This document shows positions 11,701 through 21,731 of a stretch of 64,000 nt of DNA, piece after piece. Origin of the DNA: Acholoe squamosa (Eukaryota > Annelida > Polychaeta > Phyllodocida > Polynoidae); NCBI GenBank assembly GCA_949317995.1, contig OX439038.1, positions 35,097,113 to 35,161,112 on the forward strand. The letters are read 5' to 3'. Every line of letters starts with the position of its first letter. Positions within the stretch are counted from its first letter, which is position 1. A model generated the notes under the pieces. The model did not search any database, had not been told where the DNA came from, and saw only the letters and a list, made by a program, of their open reading frames with translations. A program made the position numbers and the translations under genes.

Positions 11701-14700
11701 AGTCACTGCAATCACCCCTGGAATCACCATTCAGGAAGTCACTCTAATCACAAAAGCAGAAATCACTAAAAATCACCCACAAGAAGCCACTAAAATCACC
11801 CCACATAATATATAGGATGCCACTCTAATCACCTCAAAGGAAGCTACTCTACACCATACAGGAAGTCACTCTAATCAACTCACAGCAAGTCACTCCAATC
11901 ACCTCACTGGTCACTCTAATCACCATACAGGAAGCCACTCCAATCAACATACAAAACAACTTACCTTTAGGTGTGGGAGCCGTCTAGTTAAAGTTTTCCA
12001 TGTCTCAGAGGCGATGCACTTTGTGGAAGTTCCCCTTCCGCGATACATTATTGATAGGTGATGGAGTGCAACACGGTCTGTATGTGCAAACTGCAATAAG
12101 ACCTCATCACTGATTGAGTGGCCAAACAGGTGCAGGTCCTTTAGGTGACGACAAGACTGGGTAAGCCTAAGGGCTGACTGTGGGCTGATGTTGCACACCA
12201 ACACCTTACTGTTCTGTATATTCAGCCTCTGCAGCCAAGGGTTAGATGCTGAGATAACATCTAGGAACTTGTCATCTAGAGACACTGACAGCTCACTTAG
12301 ATCAAGATCTTCTAGCTCACATACCTTTTTTTGTCCTCGAGGAGACGGCCCCAGCAATTTGACTAGTGCGCTAATAAACTCCTGACCGCTGTAGAAACAA
12401 GGGTTCTCGCCTTTGAATTTCACACTGAGGCATTTTAAGCGCACCTCTTTCATTGAACAGACTGTGTTAAGTACTTTCAGTGCATTTTCACGGTTTCCAG
12501 TAAATCCCTAGCCAACCTCATCATTAACTCCATGCCAACACCACCTGACCCAAAACCCAACCTACACGACAAACACGACAACCATGACAAACACGACTCA
12601 CATGACAAGAAGAACATAACCCGTGATATTGAAATCAAGTGGGAAGAGTATGAATACTACGCATCAATAGAGGTAGCTAGCAACGCAGTGAAACACATCA
12701 TTGGCCAAAAGGGAAAAACAATAGCAGACATTACCTCAAGAAACAGAACCAGGGCAAAATATTACGACCAGGAGGAAATGATGACAATCGGTGGAGAAAA
12801 GATTAACGTGGAAAGAACCATCCGAGAGTTCAAAAAAATCCTAGAAGAACGAAGAGACAGAGAAGCCCGAGGGCAACAAATGGAGAGAAGAGCCAGCAAA
12901 AGGAGATCCGATGACCCGGCCTCCGACCATGAAAGTGACCCAAACCCCCACGCTCGACGAAGAGACGACTACCGCAACAGTGATAATCGCCAACCGAGAC
13001 GGAGAGACGACCACCCATATGAACAGAACCAACCACGATATGACAACCAAGACAGACACGAAAGAAGAGATGACCGCCACCGACACTACAGACACGACTA
13101 CCACTAGGACATAGGCCAACCCCCCTACACCAACGGAAAAAGACCCAGAACATCCGCCAACCAACATACACCACATTACAACCCACACACGACACGCGAC
13201 AAAACCAAAGCACATGACAAATACCTAAAAATCCTCTACAGCAACGCCAACGGCATTACCACAAAAAAACACAGCCTATCCACAATACTAAACATGACAA
13301 AAACCGACATAGCCATCATAGCAGAGACCAGGACAACAAAACCACCGAAAATAGAAGGCTACACATGGTACCACAGGCCAAGAAAAAACCGCACAGGCGG
13401 TGGTGTTGGACTCCTAATTGCTGACAACCTCTACCCAAGCACAAAAGAACTCTTGATACCCGATCATGATGATCACGAGATCACCTGGATAGAAGTCGAT
13501 ACACGTCCCAACCCCCTCTACATAGCAGCATACTACGGACCCCAGGAAAAAATCCTAACAGAAGAAGTACTAAGACAATACCAGACAATAGCCTCATCAA
13601 CAATCCGACTCCGCCAAAAAGGAGAGGTAATACTCATAGGCGACTTCAATGCAAAAATCAAGATAGAACACCCCAACTACAGACAGGAGGAAAACAGAAA
13701 TGGCAAACTCCTAACCAACCTGATGACCCAACTTGGAATGCGCCCACTTAACACCAACGAAAATTGTATACACTGGACAAGAGAAAACCGCAGGAACAAT
13801 GACGAAAAGTCAATAATAGACTTCATCCTCATGGAAGAAAGAGTAATGAAAACAATACAGAACGCCACGGTCGACAAAAGCGGAGACCTCACCCTACAAG
13901 GGAAAAACCCAACTGACCACAACACCATAACCTTTGAAATACCCTCAAAAATACCCAGGCCACCCACAACCACAAGGAAAGTATGGAAAAAAGGCACCCC
14001 TCAACAATGGTCAATGTTCAACACCCTTATGGAGCACACACCACCGCACATACGCAGTAACTACACAAGCCTAACCACAACTATCAAAGAAAACCTGCAC
14101 AGGGCAATAGGGAAAGCAACTATAAAGCTACGCAGAAATAAACCTGAAACAAAACAACAGAGATTAGGCAGAGTAAAGGTAAAAGCAGCAAAAAAAAGAT
14201 ATCAGAAAGCAATAAGAGACAAGGAATCTCTGGACAAAATCACCAAGAGGAGAGACGACTTCCACAAGCTCCAGAAAGAGACCATAGACCTATATTCAAC
14301 AGAAGAGAAAAACCGTATAACAACCGTAGCAAAAAAGATGACAAATGAGGGAGGCACAAAATCCAACCACTTCTGGAAAACAAGAAAAAGGCTGCTTAAA
14401 CCAAATTCAGACAACACCCCAGACATACTCGACGAACTCAACAACATCCTGAAATGCCCTGACAAAGCTAAAGAACACGTAGCCTCCTACTACGAGAACC
14501 TCTACAGACCAAGACCCCCAAGAGAAGAATGCCTAACCGACAACAAGGCCATCCTAGACCGCAACAAAGCAAGACGCTCAGCCAACCCAGATACCCTTGA
14601 ACCCTTCACCCTACAAGAACTCAACAAAACCATCAGCAAACTACACAGGAACAAAGCCAACGGACCCGACAATATACCCAACAGCATCTTCATAGAAGCC

Positions 14701-16790
14701 AACCGTAACACCCGCGAAATATACCTAGATGCACTCAACAAAATCGCAAGGGACAAAGACATCCCACCAGAATGGAGCAGAGGCGAAGTAATAAGCATCT
14801 ACAAGGGTAAAGGAAAGAAGGGCAAATGCAGTAACGAAAGAGGCATAACCCTCTCTAGCAACGCTGGAAAAGTATTTGAAAGAATGCTTAACACTAGAAT
14901 CTTAAAGCAAGTAAGAGTAACACCAGCCCAAGGAGGAGGCAGGAAAGGCCAAGCAACAGTTGACCACATACTAAAACTCAAGGAAACCATCAGAATCAAC
15001 AAAAGCCACAATAAACCAACGTACATCTCATTTCTAGACGTCACAAAGGCATATGACAAAGCATGGCTAGAAGGAATCATGGATGTAATGGCATCAAACG
15101 GCTGCGCCCTTGACACATGGCTACTCACCGAAAAACTCAACAAAAACCTGACGGCCACTATCAAAACAAAACACGGCCCAACACGACCGATAGCCATAAA
15201 CGACAGCATAAGACAAGGAGGAGTACTAGCAGTGACACAGTATGCCTTACTAATGGATGAAATAGCAAAGAAAATTAACAACCTGAAACAAGCAGGAGAA
15301 ATCACAGTGGATGAATACACAAGATGCCTGCTTTGGGTAGACGATGTAGCTATTGTATCAAACAATATCCAAGACCAACACACAGTGCTAAAGATAACAG
15401 AAAAAGTCTCAAACACCCTAAGAGTAGTATTCGGCAAAGACAAATCAAAAATACTACAAATTGGAACAGCGACTAACCCTGACAACCCCAAAATCAACGA
15501 CATGGAAATAGAGAAAACAGACAAATACAAGTACCTGGGCGAAACGCTCAACTCAAAGAATAACCTAGACGACCATATAGACACGATAAAGAATAAAGCA
15601 GAGGGAGCCCTACAAACGGTCCTATACATAGCGGGCAATGAAAACTACAACAACATAGAGCTTGAAACTATCTGGAAACTCGTGGAGACCTGCATCATCC
15701 CGACAATAACCTACGGTGCTGAAACATGGAACACAAGGAAAAAAGACACTGATGCCCTCAACCAAATCCTAGACAACCAACTAAAAAGAATCCTACGACT
15801 ACCCCAAGCAACCCCAAGGGAATGCATATATGATGAGCTTAGAATCCTTGACATAGAACACAGAATCCTAGAACTACAGGTCAACTACCTGACCAAAATA
15901 ACTAAATCCCAAGGCGAAGAGATCACAATAGCAAACACGAGAGCAAGACCGACCTCATGGATACAGAAGACCAAAAAAGCATCCGAAGAACTCCAAACCC
16001 CGATCAACATACTGACAGACCTACCCACCACCAAGCGCAAAACGACCATAAAGAAAGCAGTGAAGGCAAAACAAGCACTCTGCATGAAAACAACCGGCGT
16101 AAAAAAAAGCAAGTTCAATTACCTGACTGAAAACAAAAGGAAATACAGCTGCGAATCTCATGACTACCTGACCAAACTAACTAAAGAACAAGCAAGGAGA
16201 ATCTTCATGGCCAGAACCAGAATGATAAGAGCGAAAGATAACTACAGGAAAATGCACCACACACAAGAGTGTAGGGGGTGTGGCCACACTCCAGAAACCC
16301 AACAACACCTACTAGAAACGTGCCCAACCATACATAACAACCAAGACTCCACAACCCAAATCAAACTAGAAGACATCTTCACTGACAACCTAACCCTACT
16401 TAAGAGGACAGCATCCAAACTAGACATGATAGAAAAACAACTCAACATATGGGAAAATGCATAGCCGCCCTACCCCCAGGGAGCACCCTGGTTACCCAGG
16501 GAACATGCACGTAGTATAGTATAGTATAGTATAGTTACACTCTGATCAAGCTCGATAGCTATCTGATACATGTGATGTCCATATTTTTCAAGGCACTTCA
16601 GGAAACGGGCATCTCCAGGGGATGCAAAGCAGAACCTGAATTGTCTCCATATGTGCTTACAGTCCACAATTTCATTGAAACCCTTACATACATGTGCAAA
16701 GCTGTTCCTATCTTGTATTTTTAGGTAGGAACAGATACCCACCAATATATGGTACGGGAGGCGGTTCCACTCATTCAATTCTGAAGCCAT
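8768..16790 (-). CDS. F-box protein, FBXO39/FBXO33-like, interrupted by a retrotransposon
   Basis: F-box proteins join SKP1-CUL1 ubiquitin ligases and pick substrates. Coding parts on the minus strand are 16790-16536 (85 codons), 12501-11965 (179 codons) and 9172-8768 (134 codons plus TGA), giving about 398 aa, close to FBXO39 length. The F-box is at about residues 5-45 (LPYHILVGICSYL, then a DR-A-VC-type core and an IW motif). Leucine-rich-repeat-like segments follow. The intron is canonical: donor after 11965 (AAG|GTAAGT), acceptor before 9172 (TGCAG|GTG). The start chosen is the ATG at 16790, just before the F-box; an in-frame ATG further upstream is possible. The first two parts are one coding exon split by the retrotransposon at 12502-16535. 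The frame is kept exactly across the insertion and 'agt' is shared at both junctions. As assembled, the locus cannot give the full protein unless the insert is spliced out. Family assignment is from overall pattern, moderately sure. Confidence 0.75.
10055..10216. mobile_element. hAT-like MITE with perfect 8-bp target duplication
   Basis: The ends are agggatgtaag and its exact complement cttacatccct, flanked by identical gtgaatac 8-mers (10047-10054 and 10217-10224). An 8-bp duplication with (C)AGGG ends fits the hAT superfamily. It lies in the F-box intron. Another full copy in inverted orientation is at 52880-53050 inside the Polinton, and a partial copy starts at about 61628. Confidence 0.85.
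10750..11950. repeat. Intronic minisatellite, about 22-bp unit
   Basis: Many copies of 'acaggaagtcactccaatcacc' and variants fill 10755-10960 and 11550-11950. The stretch between them (about 10965-11545) is unrelated sequence that appears to have split one array. It all lies in the F-box gene intron, with the right block ending just before the exon donor. Confidence 0.75.
12532..13107 (+). CDS. Retrotransposon ORF1: KH-domain RNA-binding protein
   Basis: 191 aa. The N-terminus (about 1-30) is Asp/His/Lys-rich. A KH domain follows at about residues 40-105, with the diagnostic GxxG loop (IIGQKGKT at about 57-64) and the downstream strand and helix pattern. The tail (about 110-191) is very rich in Arg, Asp and His with RRDD and RHYRHDYH-type runs, suited to nucleic-acid binding. 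The role is inferred: coating element RNA as the RNP component. Most LINE ORF1s use RRM or CCHC domains, so a KH domain is notable. It ends in TAG (13105-13107), and the same frame continues open into ORF2. Confidence 0.7.
   Translation: MPTPPDPKPNLHDKHDNHDKHDSHDKKNITRDIEIKWEEYEYYASIEVASNAVKHIIGQKGKTIADITSRNRTRAKYYDQEEMMTIGGEKINVERTIREFKKILEERRDREARGQQMERRASKRRSDDPASDHESDPNPHARRRDDYRNSDNRQPRRRDDHPYEQNQPRYDNQDRHERRDDRHRHYRHDYH
13108..16464 (+). CDS. Retrotransposon ORF2: endonuclease and reverse transcriptase
   Basis: The frame is open from the codon after the ORF1 TAG to 16464. The first ATG is at 13294 and gives 1056 aa, but the conserved start of the endonuclease (LKILYSNANG, about 13228) lies upstream of that ATG. 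This suggests translation by stop-codon readthrough or a non-ATG or reinitiation start. The endonuclease of APE type shows AIIAET, GDFNA and TDHN motifs. The reverse transcriptase shows FLDVTKAYD, the GGVLA-type region and WVDD in place of the usual YADD. A C-terminal zinc knuckle has the form C-x2-C-x8-H-x4-C. Together these nick the target DNA and copy the element RNA by target-primed reverse transcription. No frameshift is seen in the domains. Confidence 0.85.
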   Translation, partial: DIGQPPYTNGKRPRTSANQHTPHYNPHTTRDKTKAHDKYLKILYSNANGITTKKHSLSTILNMTKTDIAIIAETRTTKPPKIEGYTWYHRPRKNRTGGGVGLLIADNLYPSTKELLIPDHDDHEITWIEVDTRPNPLYIAAYYGPQEKILTEEVLRQYQTIASSTIRLRQKGEVILIGDFNAKIKIEHPNYRQEENRNGKLLTNLMTQLGMRPLNTNENCIHWTRENRRNNDEKSIIDFILMEERVMKTIQNATVDKSGDLTLQGKNPTDHNTITFEIPSKIPRPPTTTRKVWKKGTPQQWSMFNTLMEHTPPHIRSNYTSLTTTIKENLHRAIGKATIKLRRNKPETKQQRLGRVKVKAAKKRYQKAIRDKESLDKITKRRDDFHKLQKETIDLYSTEEKNRITTVAKKMTNEGGTKSNHFWKTRKRLLKPNSDNTPDILDELNNILKCPDKAKEHVASYYENLYRPRPPREECLTDNKAILDRNKARRSANPDTLEPFTLQELNKTISKLHRNKANGPDNIPNSIFIEANRNTREIYLDALNKIARDKDIPPEWSRGEVISIYKGKGKKGKCSNERGITLSSNAGKVFERMLNTRILKQVRVTPAQGGGRKGQATVDHILKLKETIRINKSHNKPTYISFLDVTKAYDKAWLEGIMDVMASNGCALDTWLLTEKLNKNLTATIKTKHGPTRPIAINDSIRQGGVLAVTQYALLMDEIAKKINNLKQAGEITVDEYTRCLLWVDDVAIVSNNIQDQHTVLKITEKVSNTLRVVFGKDKSKILQIGTATNPDNPKINDMEIEKTDKYKYLGETLNSKNNLDDHIDTIKNKAEGALQTVLYIAGNENYNNIELETIWKLVETCIIPTITYGAETWNTRKKDTDALNQILDNQLKRILRLPQATPRECIYDELRILDIEHRILELQVNYLTKITKSQGEEITIANTRARPTSWIQKTKKASEELQTPINILTDLPTTKRKTTIKKAVKAKQALCMKTTGVKKSKFNYLTENKRKYSCESHDYLTKLTKEQARRIFMARTRMIRAKDNYRKMHHTQECRGCGHTPETQQHLLETCPTIHNNQDSTTQIKLEDIFTDNLTLLKRTASKLDMIEKQLNIWENA

Positions 16791-17319
16791 GGCTGAAATT
16801 TCAACGAGAAGAAATTCGTCAAGCTCAACATGTATAATCTGCAATCCACCACCCCTCCCCTGTTGACCACTTCCTAAAGGAGCACTTGACACTGTTTAAT
16901 TTCCTTATATTTTGATGAAGTTGAGGAGCAGGAATCTAACCTTAGCTGAAGCCACCTTGGCCACTCTCACGTCTAAATATAGATCCGACCACGAGCTTTC
17001 CGACTGGTGCTGCGACCGGTGTCTACACCATGAACTAACGGCAAGGGGGGGCCACTCACATACTAAAAGATGCATGCTACAGCCACCACCGTGTTCCACA
17101 AGACGCTCTGGTGCCGTTGAAGCGTGGTTGGGAGTGACAATTTTTTAACAACAGGGGAGGGGGGGGGGGGATTTGAGGGAGGGAGGGTCCAGCATTCTTT
17201 AAGTGGTCATTTTTTAACAACGGGGGGGACAAAAAAATTTCAGACCCCTCTTTAGGGAGTTATTTATTTGGGCTGGTGGGTTCGAGAGGGGCGTAAAAAA
17301 TTCAGACCCCTCCCAAAAC
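16791..17319. other. Upstream of the F-box gene; G-run repeat
   Basis: 16791-17150 is the likely 5' flank or leader of the F-box gene. No clear TATA box is seen on the minus strand. 17140-17319 carries the 'gtcattttttaacaac' plus G-run repeat that also appears at 18805-18920, 20454-20780 and 21010-21200. Confidence 0.4.
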
Positions 17320-18790
17320 GGGTCAGACCACTCCTGTAGACCCAACTGAAGTAATATTCGGTGACTGGACCCACTGGGGCCCTTAGCCCTTGGACCTAAA
17401 GATTTACTGATCCAATATCAATATAAAAGCAATACCTGAGAGGGCTAGCTCACCTAACTAGGTCAAGGGTCCACAATGGGCCCAAAAATGTTCGGACCAC
17501 TCCTGTGGACCCAACTGAAGCAATATTAGGTGACTGGACCCACAGGGGCCCTTAGCCCTTGGACCTCAAGATTTCCTTTGCCAATATCAACATAAAAGAT
17601 ACACCTCAGAGGGCTTGAGGTCCAAGGGCTAAGGGCCCCAGTGGGTCCAGTCATCGAAAATTGCTTCAATTGGGTCCACAGGAGTGGTCCGAACATTTTC
17701 AGGCCCATTGTGGACCCTTGACCTAGTTAAGTGAGCTAGCCCTCTGAGGTATCGCTTTTATATTGATATTGGATAAGGAAACCTTAAGGTCTCAGGGCAA
17801 AGGGCCCTCAGGGTTCCCGTCACCGAAATTTGCTTCGGTTTGGTCCACAGGAGTGGTCTGACAATTTTTGAGCCCATTTTTGACCCTTGACCTAGTTACG
17901 TGAGCTAGCCCTCTGAGGTATCGCTTTAATATTGATATTGGATCAGTAAATCTTGAGGTCCAAGGGGTAAGGGCCCCAGTGGGTCCAGTCACCGAATATT
18001 GCTTCAGTTGGGTCCACAGGAGTGGTCCGAACATTTTCAGGCCCATTGTGGACCCTTGACCTAGTTAAGTGAGCTAGCCCTCTGAGGTATCGCTTTTATA
18101 TTGATATTGGATAAGGAAACCTTAAGGTCTCAGGGCAAAGGGGTTCCCGTCACCGAAATTTGCTTCGGTTTGGTCCACAGGAGTGGTCTGACCATTTTTG
18201 AGCCCATTTTTGACCCTTGACCTAGTTATGTGAGCTAGCCCTCTGAGGTATCTCCTATGTGTTGATATTGGCAGAGGAAATCTAGATGTCTGAGGGCTAA
18301 GGGCCCTAGTGGATCCAGTCACCAAAAATTGCTTTAGTTGGGTCCACAGGAGTGGTCCGAACATTTTTGGGCCCATTGTGGACCCTTGACCTAGTTCGGT
18401 GAGCTAGCCCTCTGAGGTATCGCTTTAATATTGATATTGGATCAGTAAATCTTGAGGTCCAAGGGCTAAGGGCCCCAGTGGGTCCAGTCATCGGAAATTG
18501 ATTCAAATGGGTCCACAGGAGTGGTCCGAACATTTTTGGGCCCATTGTGGACCTTTGACCTACTTAGGTGAGCTAGCCCTCTGAGGTATCGCTTTTATAT
18601 TGATATTGGATCAGTAAATCTTGGGGTCCAAGGGATAAGGGCTCCAGTGGGTCCAGTCATCGGAAATTGATTCAATTGGGTCCACAGGGAGTGGTCTGAC
18701 CTTTTATAGGCCCATTGTGGACCCTTGAGCTACTTAGGTGAGCTAGACCTCTGAGGTGTCCCTTTCATGTTGATTGGTGGAGGAAATCTA
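17320..18790. repeat. 170-bp satellite with an orientation switch
   Basis: About seven direct copies (158-172 bp spacing) of a unit containing 'gacccttgacctagtt' and 'gagctagccctctgaggt' run from about 17600 to 18790. About one and a half copies at 17320-17600 are in the opposite orientation, meeting head to head at about 17597. Two subtypes alternate in part of the array (acattttcaggcccattg versus caatttttgagcccattt). The long minus-strand frames here are repeat artefacts. Confidence 0.85.
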
Positions 18791-19068
18791 GATGACTGAG
18801 GACTAAGGGAGTGGTCATTGTTTATCAACAGGGGGGTGTGGGTTTGAGGGGGGCATAAAATTTTCACACCCCTCCTGAGGGGAGGGCTTAAAAAATTTTG
18901 ACCCCTCTTGAGGTGGAGGCTAAAAAGAATTTACCCTCTTTTTAGCAAAAAAGCCCGCGTACCAGTACTACTTTAGATGAAAGAGCGGTGCGAAAACCCT
19001 CCGCACCTCTGGCGCGGGGGGCTCAACAAATTTTGACTGCTGTTGAGGCTTCTGCAATTCCTGGTCTC

Positions 19069-19160
19069 GCTCTGCTGTGACCGGCCCCTGCTCTCCCGTG
19101 ACTGCCCCCCGCTCTCCCGTGACCGCCCCCCGCTCTCCCGAGACCGGCCCACGCTCTCCG
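19069..19160. repeat. 24-bp GC-rich tandem repeat, about four copies
   Basis: Units of the type 'cgctctcccgtgaccgcccc' follow each other. The minus-strand frame through it gives Gly/Arg/Ser repeats and is not called as a gene. Confidence 0.6.
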
Positions 19161-19246
19161 GTGAGGTGACCGTATTGTGGCAGTGTACTGGCAGTGTAGT
19201 ATAATAGTTATTTGGGGGCCACTCCAGCAGCATCATGTTTTGACCC

Positions 19247-19298
19247 AGTTAGACCGTGATTCGACCTACTAACGGCGACCTCGAGGTCGGATCTAGCC
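19247..19298. repeat. 52-bp dispersed repeat, also at 59353-59403
   Basis: The block gattcgacctactaacggc through ctagcccctgcc is present almost unchanged, same strand, at 59353-59403. One copy lies on each side of the Polinton, 3.3 kb and 0.6 kb outside it. Function unknown. Confidence 0.6.
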
Positions 19299-19878
19299 CC
19301 TGCCTGGCGGCCTCCCCCCCTTCGCTGGTACCACTGCGGGATCGATGCGATATGCCCGCTGGTAGCTACTAACTGACCTTATGACGTCACGAGTTCTAGT
19401 AGAGCTAACACGTGACCAGAATATCATTATCATAAATTATGATTTGCATATCACTCTCCAAGCATTGGCAAAGTACAAAGCCTTGGTATAGCTCACATAG
19501 CCATACACCTAAACAGGGTTCCGCTCAGGCCGCTGCATACTAATGAGTAGTACGCAAACAAACCCAACTCGTACCACTCGTAGTACGGCGACCCCCTCAA
19601 TAAACCCTTCGTTTTCTCTACTTCCTTCTCAACCTTTTTTAACTATTGAAATAAGATCACAGTCATAAGCTCTGAAACTGATGGATGCTGTCTTATTTTT
19701 CTGGAAAAATGGTGTTTTGATTAGGAGAACAGTGCTAGAAGAAACGGATGGGCGATAATGTAGAAGTTTTCCATTGCCTTAAACATGGCCGATGCTGCAC
19801 TTCTAGGGTTTTGAAGCCAATCTTTGAACTCGTTTTTTTCATCTATTTGTTGTTCAAACAGCGATGAAGCTCTCTGAC

Positions 19879-21731
19879 CTAGGTGCATACAACATTTCTG
19901 AATCAGGAAATGTGGCTGACTAAGCCCCTGTCACGATCCTGATCGTGTGAAAAGCCTAAAATGGCAGTGCCCCCTTTCACCCTTTCTCCTATTAATAAGA
20001 CTATTATCTTTATACCCCCTGGTTTATAGGCTGGTACCAGTACTACAGTAGCGCCGACAAGAAAGACTTGGGGAGGGGGGCTTGTTAGATATATCATATA
20101 GGGAAGGTGGTCTTTAAAAAAAAAAGAAGATTTCCTGTGTGTGTGTGTTGGGGGCGGGCAACGGGGGCGGGGGTCAAAACTAGATACGGTACAGGTACTG
20201 GGGTATGAGCAATTCAAGTACCGTGCGTCATTCGCCAAGCATACTGGTATCTGATTTTTTTTCCGGGGGGGGGGGGGGTGGGGGGGGGAGGGGGATGAGG
20301 GGAAAGGTGGGGGAGTGGAGGGTCACTTCTCAAAATCAGTTCACACAGTGGCGGTGGAGGGGGGGGGGTATTGTAGCTTTTGTCATATTGGTAGGGGATT
20401 GGAAAAATATTTGTTTGTCTCCCAAAATCCATCGAGCCCCCAGCTGGCAATAAGGGAGTGATCATTTTTTAACAACAGGGGGGGGGGTGCTGGTGGGTTT
20501 GAGGGGGGTCAGAATTTTTTCAACCCCTTGACCAGGGGGGGTCAGAATTTTTCAATACTTCTGATAGGGGGGTCAAAATAATTTCACCTGTTTTCAGTGG
20601 AAAACCCCGTGCGTTACTATAGGCTAAAAGGGGACGTTCGCAAGCGATTTTTGTCCCTTATAGGGGGGGTCGAAAAAATTTTACCCCCTCGAGAGGGGGG
20701 GTCGAAATTTTTTTCGCGCATCCGCACGCAAACCCACAAGCCCCCCCTGTTGTTAAAAATGATCACTCCCTAAGTCACGGGTGGGCCTCCTACTTTCGTA
20801 GGGCTACGAGAGTGGCTATCTTCGAATGGGCCTAGGCTAGGCCTATCTCCTGGAGGGGACACTCACTACATGTCACTGACAGGAGTGTGCGTCTGGCTAA
20901 GGGTAACTCTTTGCCCAAAATCCCTCTCACCTCCTGTCCCTGCCATAAATAGCGAACGCCTCAGTTGCTCAAGTAATATTTTTGTCTGCCAATACCATAC
21001 CAGTAGGCTTAGGGAGTGATCGGGGGGGGGGCTGGTGGGTTTGTGTGCGGACACCCAAAAAAAATTCTGACCCCCCGTGCCCTTTTACCCTATAGTAACA
21101 CACAGGGTTTTCCACTGAAAACAGGTGAAATTATTTTGACCCCCCCCCATCAGAGGGGTTGAAAAAATTCTGACCCCCCCTGTTGTTAAAAAATGATCAC
21201 TCCCTTATTGCCAGCTGGGGGCATGATGGATATTGGGAGACGAGCAAATATTTTTCCAATCCCCTACCAATATGACAAAAGCTACAATGCCCCCCCCTCC
21301 ACCACCACTGTGCACTGATTTTGAGAAGTGACTCCCCCACCTTTCCCCTCACTCCCCCCCCCTTGAAAAAAAACATCAGATACCGGTATGCTTGTCAAAT
21401 GATGCACGGTACTTGAATTGCTCATACCCCAGTACCTGTATCTAGTTTTGACCCCCGCCCCCATTGCCCCCCCAACACACACAAGAAATATTTTTTTTTA
21501 AAGACTGCCTTCCCTATATGAGATATCTCACAAGCCCCCCCCCCAGTCTTCCTTGTCGGCGCTACTGTAGTACCGGTACCAGCCTAACCAGGGGGTATAA
21601 AGATAATAGTCTTATTAATAGGAGAAAGGGTGAAAGGGGGCACTGCCATTCTAGGCTTTTCACATGATCAGGATCGTGACAGGGGCTTAGTCAGCCACAT
21701 TTCCTGATTCAGAAATGTTGTATGCACCTAG
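19879..21731. repeat. Large inverted repeat (arms about 650-750 bp)
   Basis: The left arm (19879 to about 20625) and right arm (about 21080-21731) are inverted copies, starting ctaggtgcatacaacattt and ending at its complement. Arm features in mirror order are a gatcctgatcgtg motif, 'ttaataagactattatcttt', the G-run block and an 'agggagtgatcatttttt' element end. The loop is about 450 nt. The arms have diverged modestly with small indels and C/G-run length changes. No gene is present. It is either a foldback transposon or an inverted duplication. Confidence 0.8.

Larger units (their letters stand above)
12502..16535 (+). mobile_element. Non-LTR (LINE) retrotransposon, near full length
   Basis: About 30 nt of 5' leader, then a KH-domain ORF1, an endonuclease/RT ORF2, a 3' UTR of about 50 nt with a small ccaggg/ccctgg hairpin, and a tail of four to five TATAG units (about 16512-16535). 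It lies inside a coding exon of the F-box gene in the opposite orientation. Only 'agt' (12499-12501 and 16533-16535) is shared at the two junctions, so it made a very short target duplication or used microhomology. Both reading frames are intact apart from one TAG between them, so the copy looks young. The clade is not assigned; a short-repeat 3' tail instead of poly(A) is typical of several EN-type LINE clades. Confidence 0.85.

Noticed and set aside
14799-15638. 279-codon minus-strand frame
   Set aside because: Shadow of the reverse transcriptase region of the retrotransposon ORF2; hydrophobic composition arises from the antisense of an Asn/Lys/Thr-rich gene.
16538-16550. Splice donor GTAACT at the end of the F-box first part, making the retrotransposon intronic
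   Set aside because: The matching acceptor at about 12508-12513 has a poor pyrimidine tract, and removing the element restores the frame exactly at 'agt'. An exonic insertion fits better, though splicing is not excluded.
17526-18545. Series of 60-84-codon minus-strand frames starting MGxKMFGPLLW
   Set aside because: Repeated products of the 170-bp satellite; they shift and stop with each repeat and do not resemble a gene.
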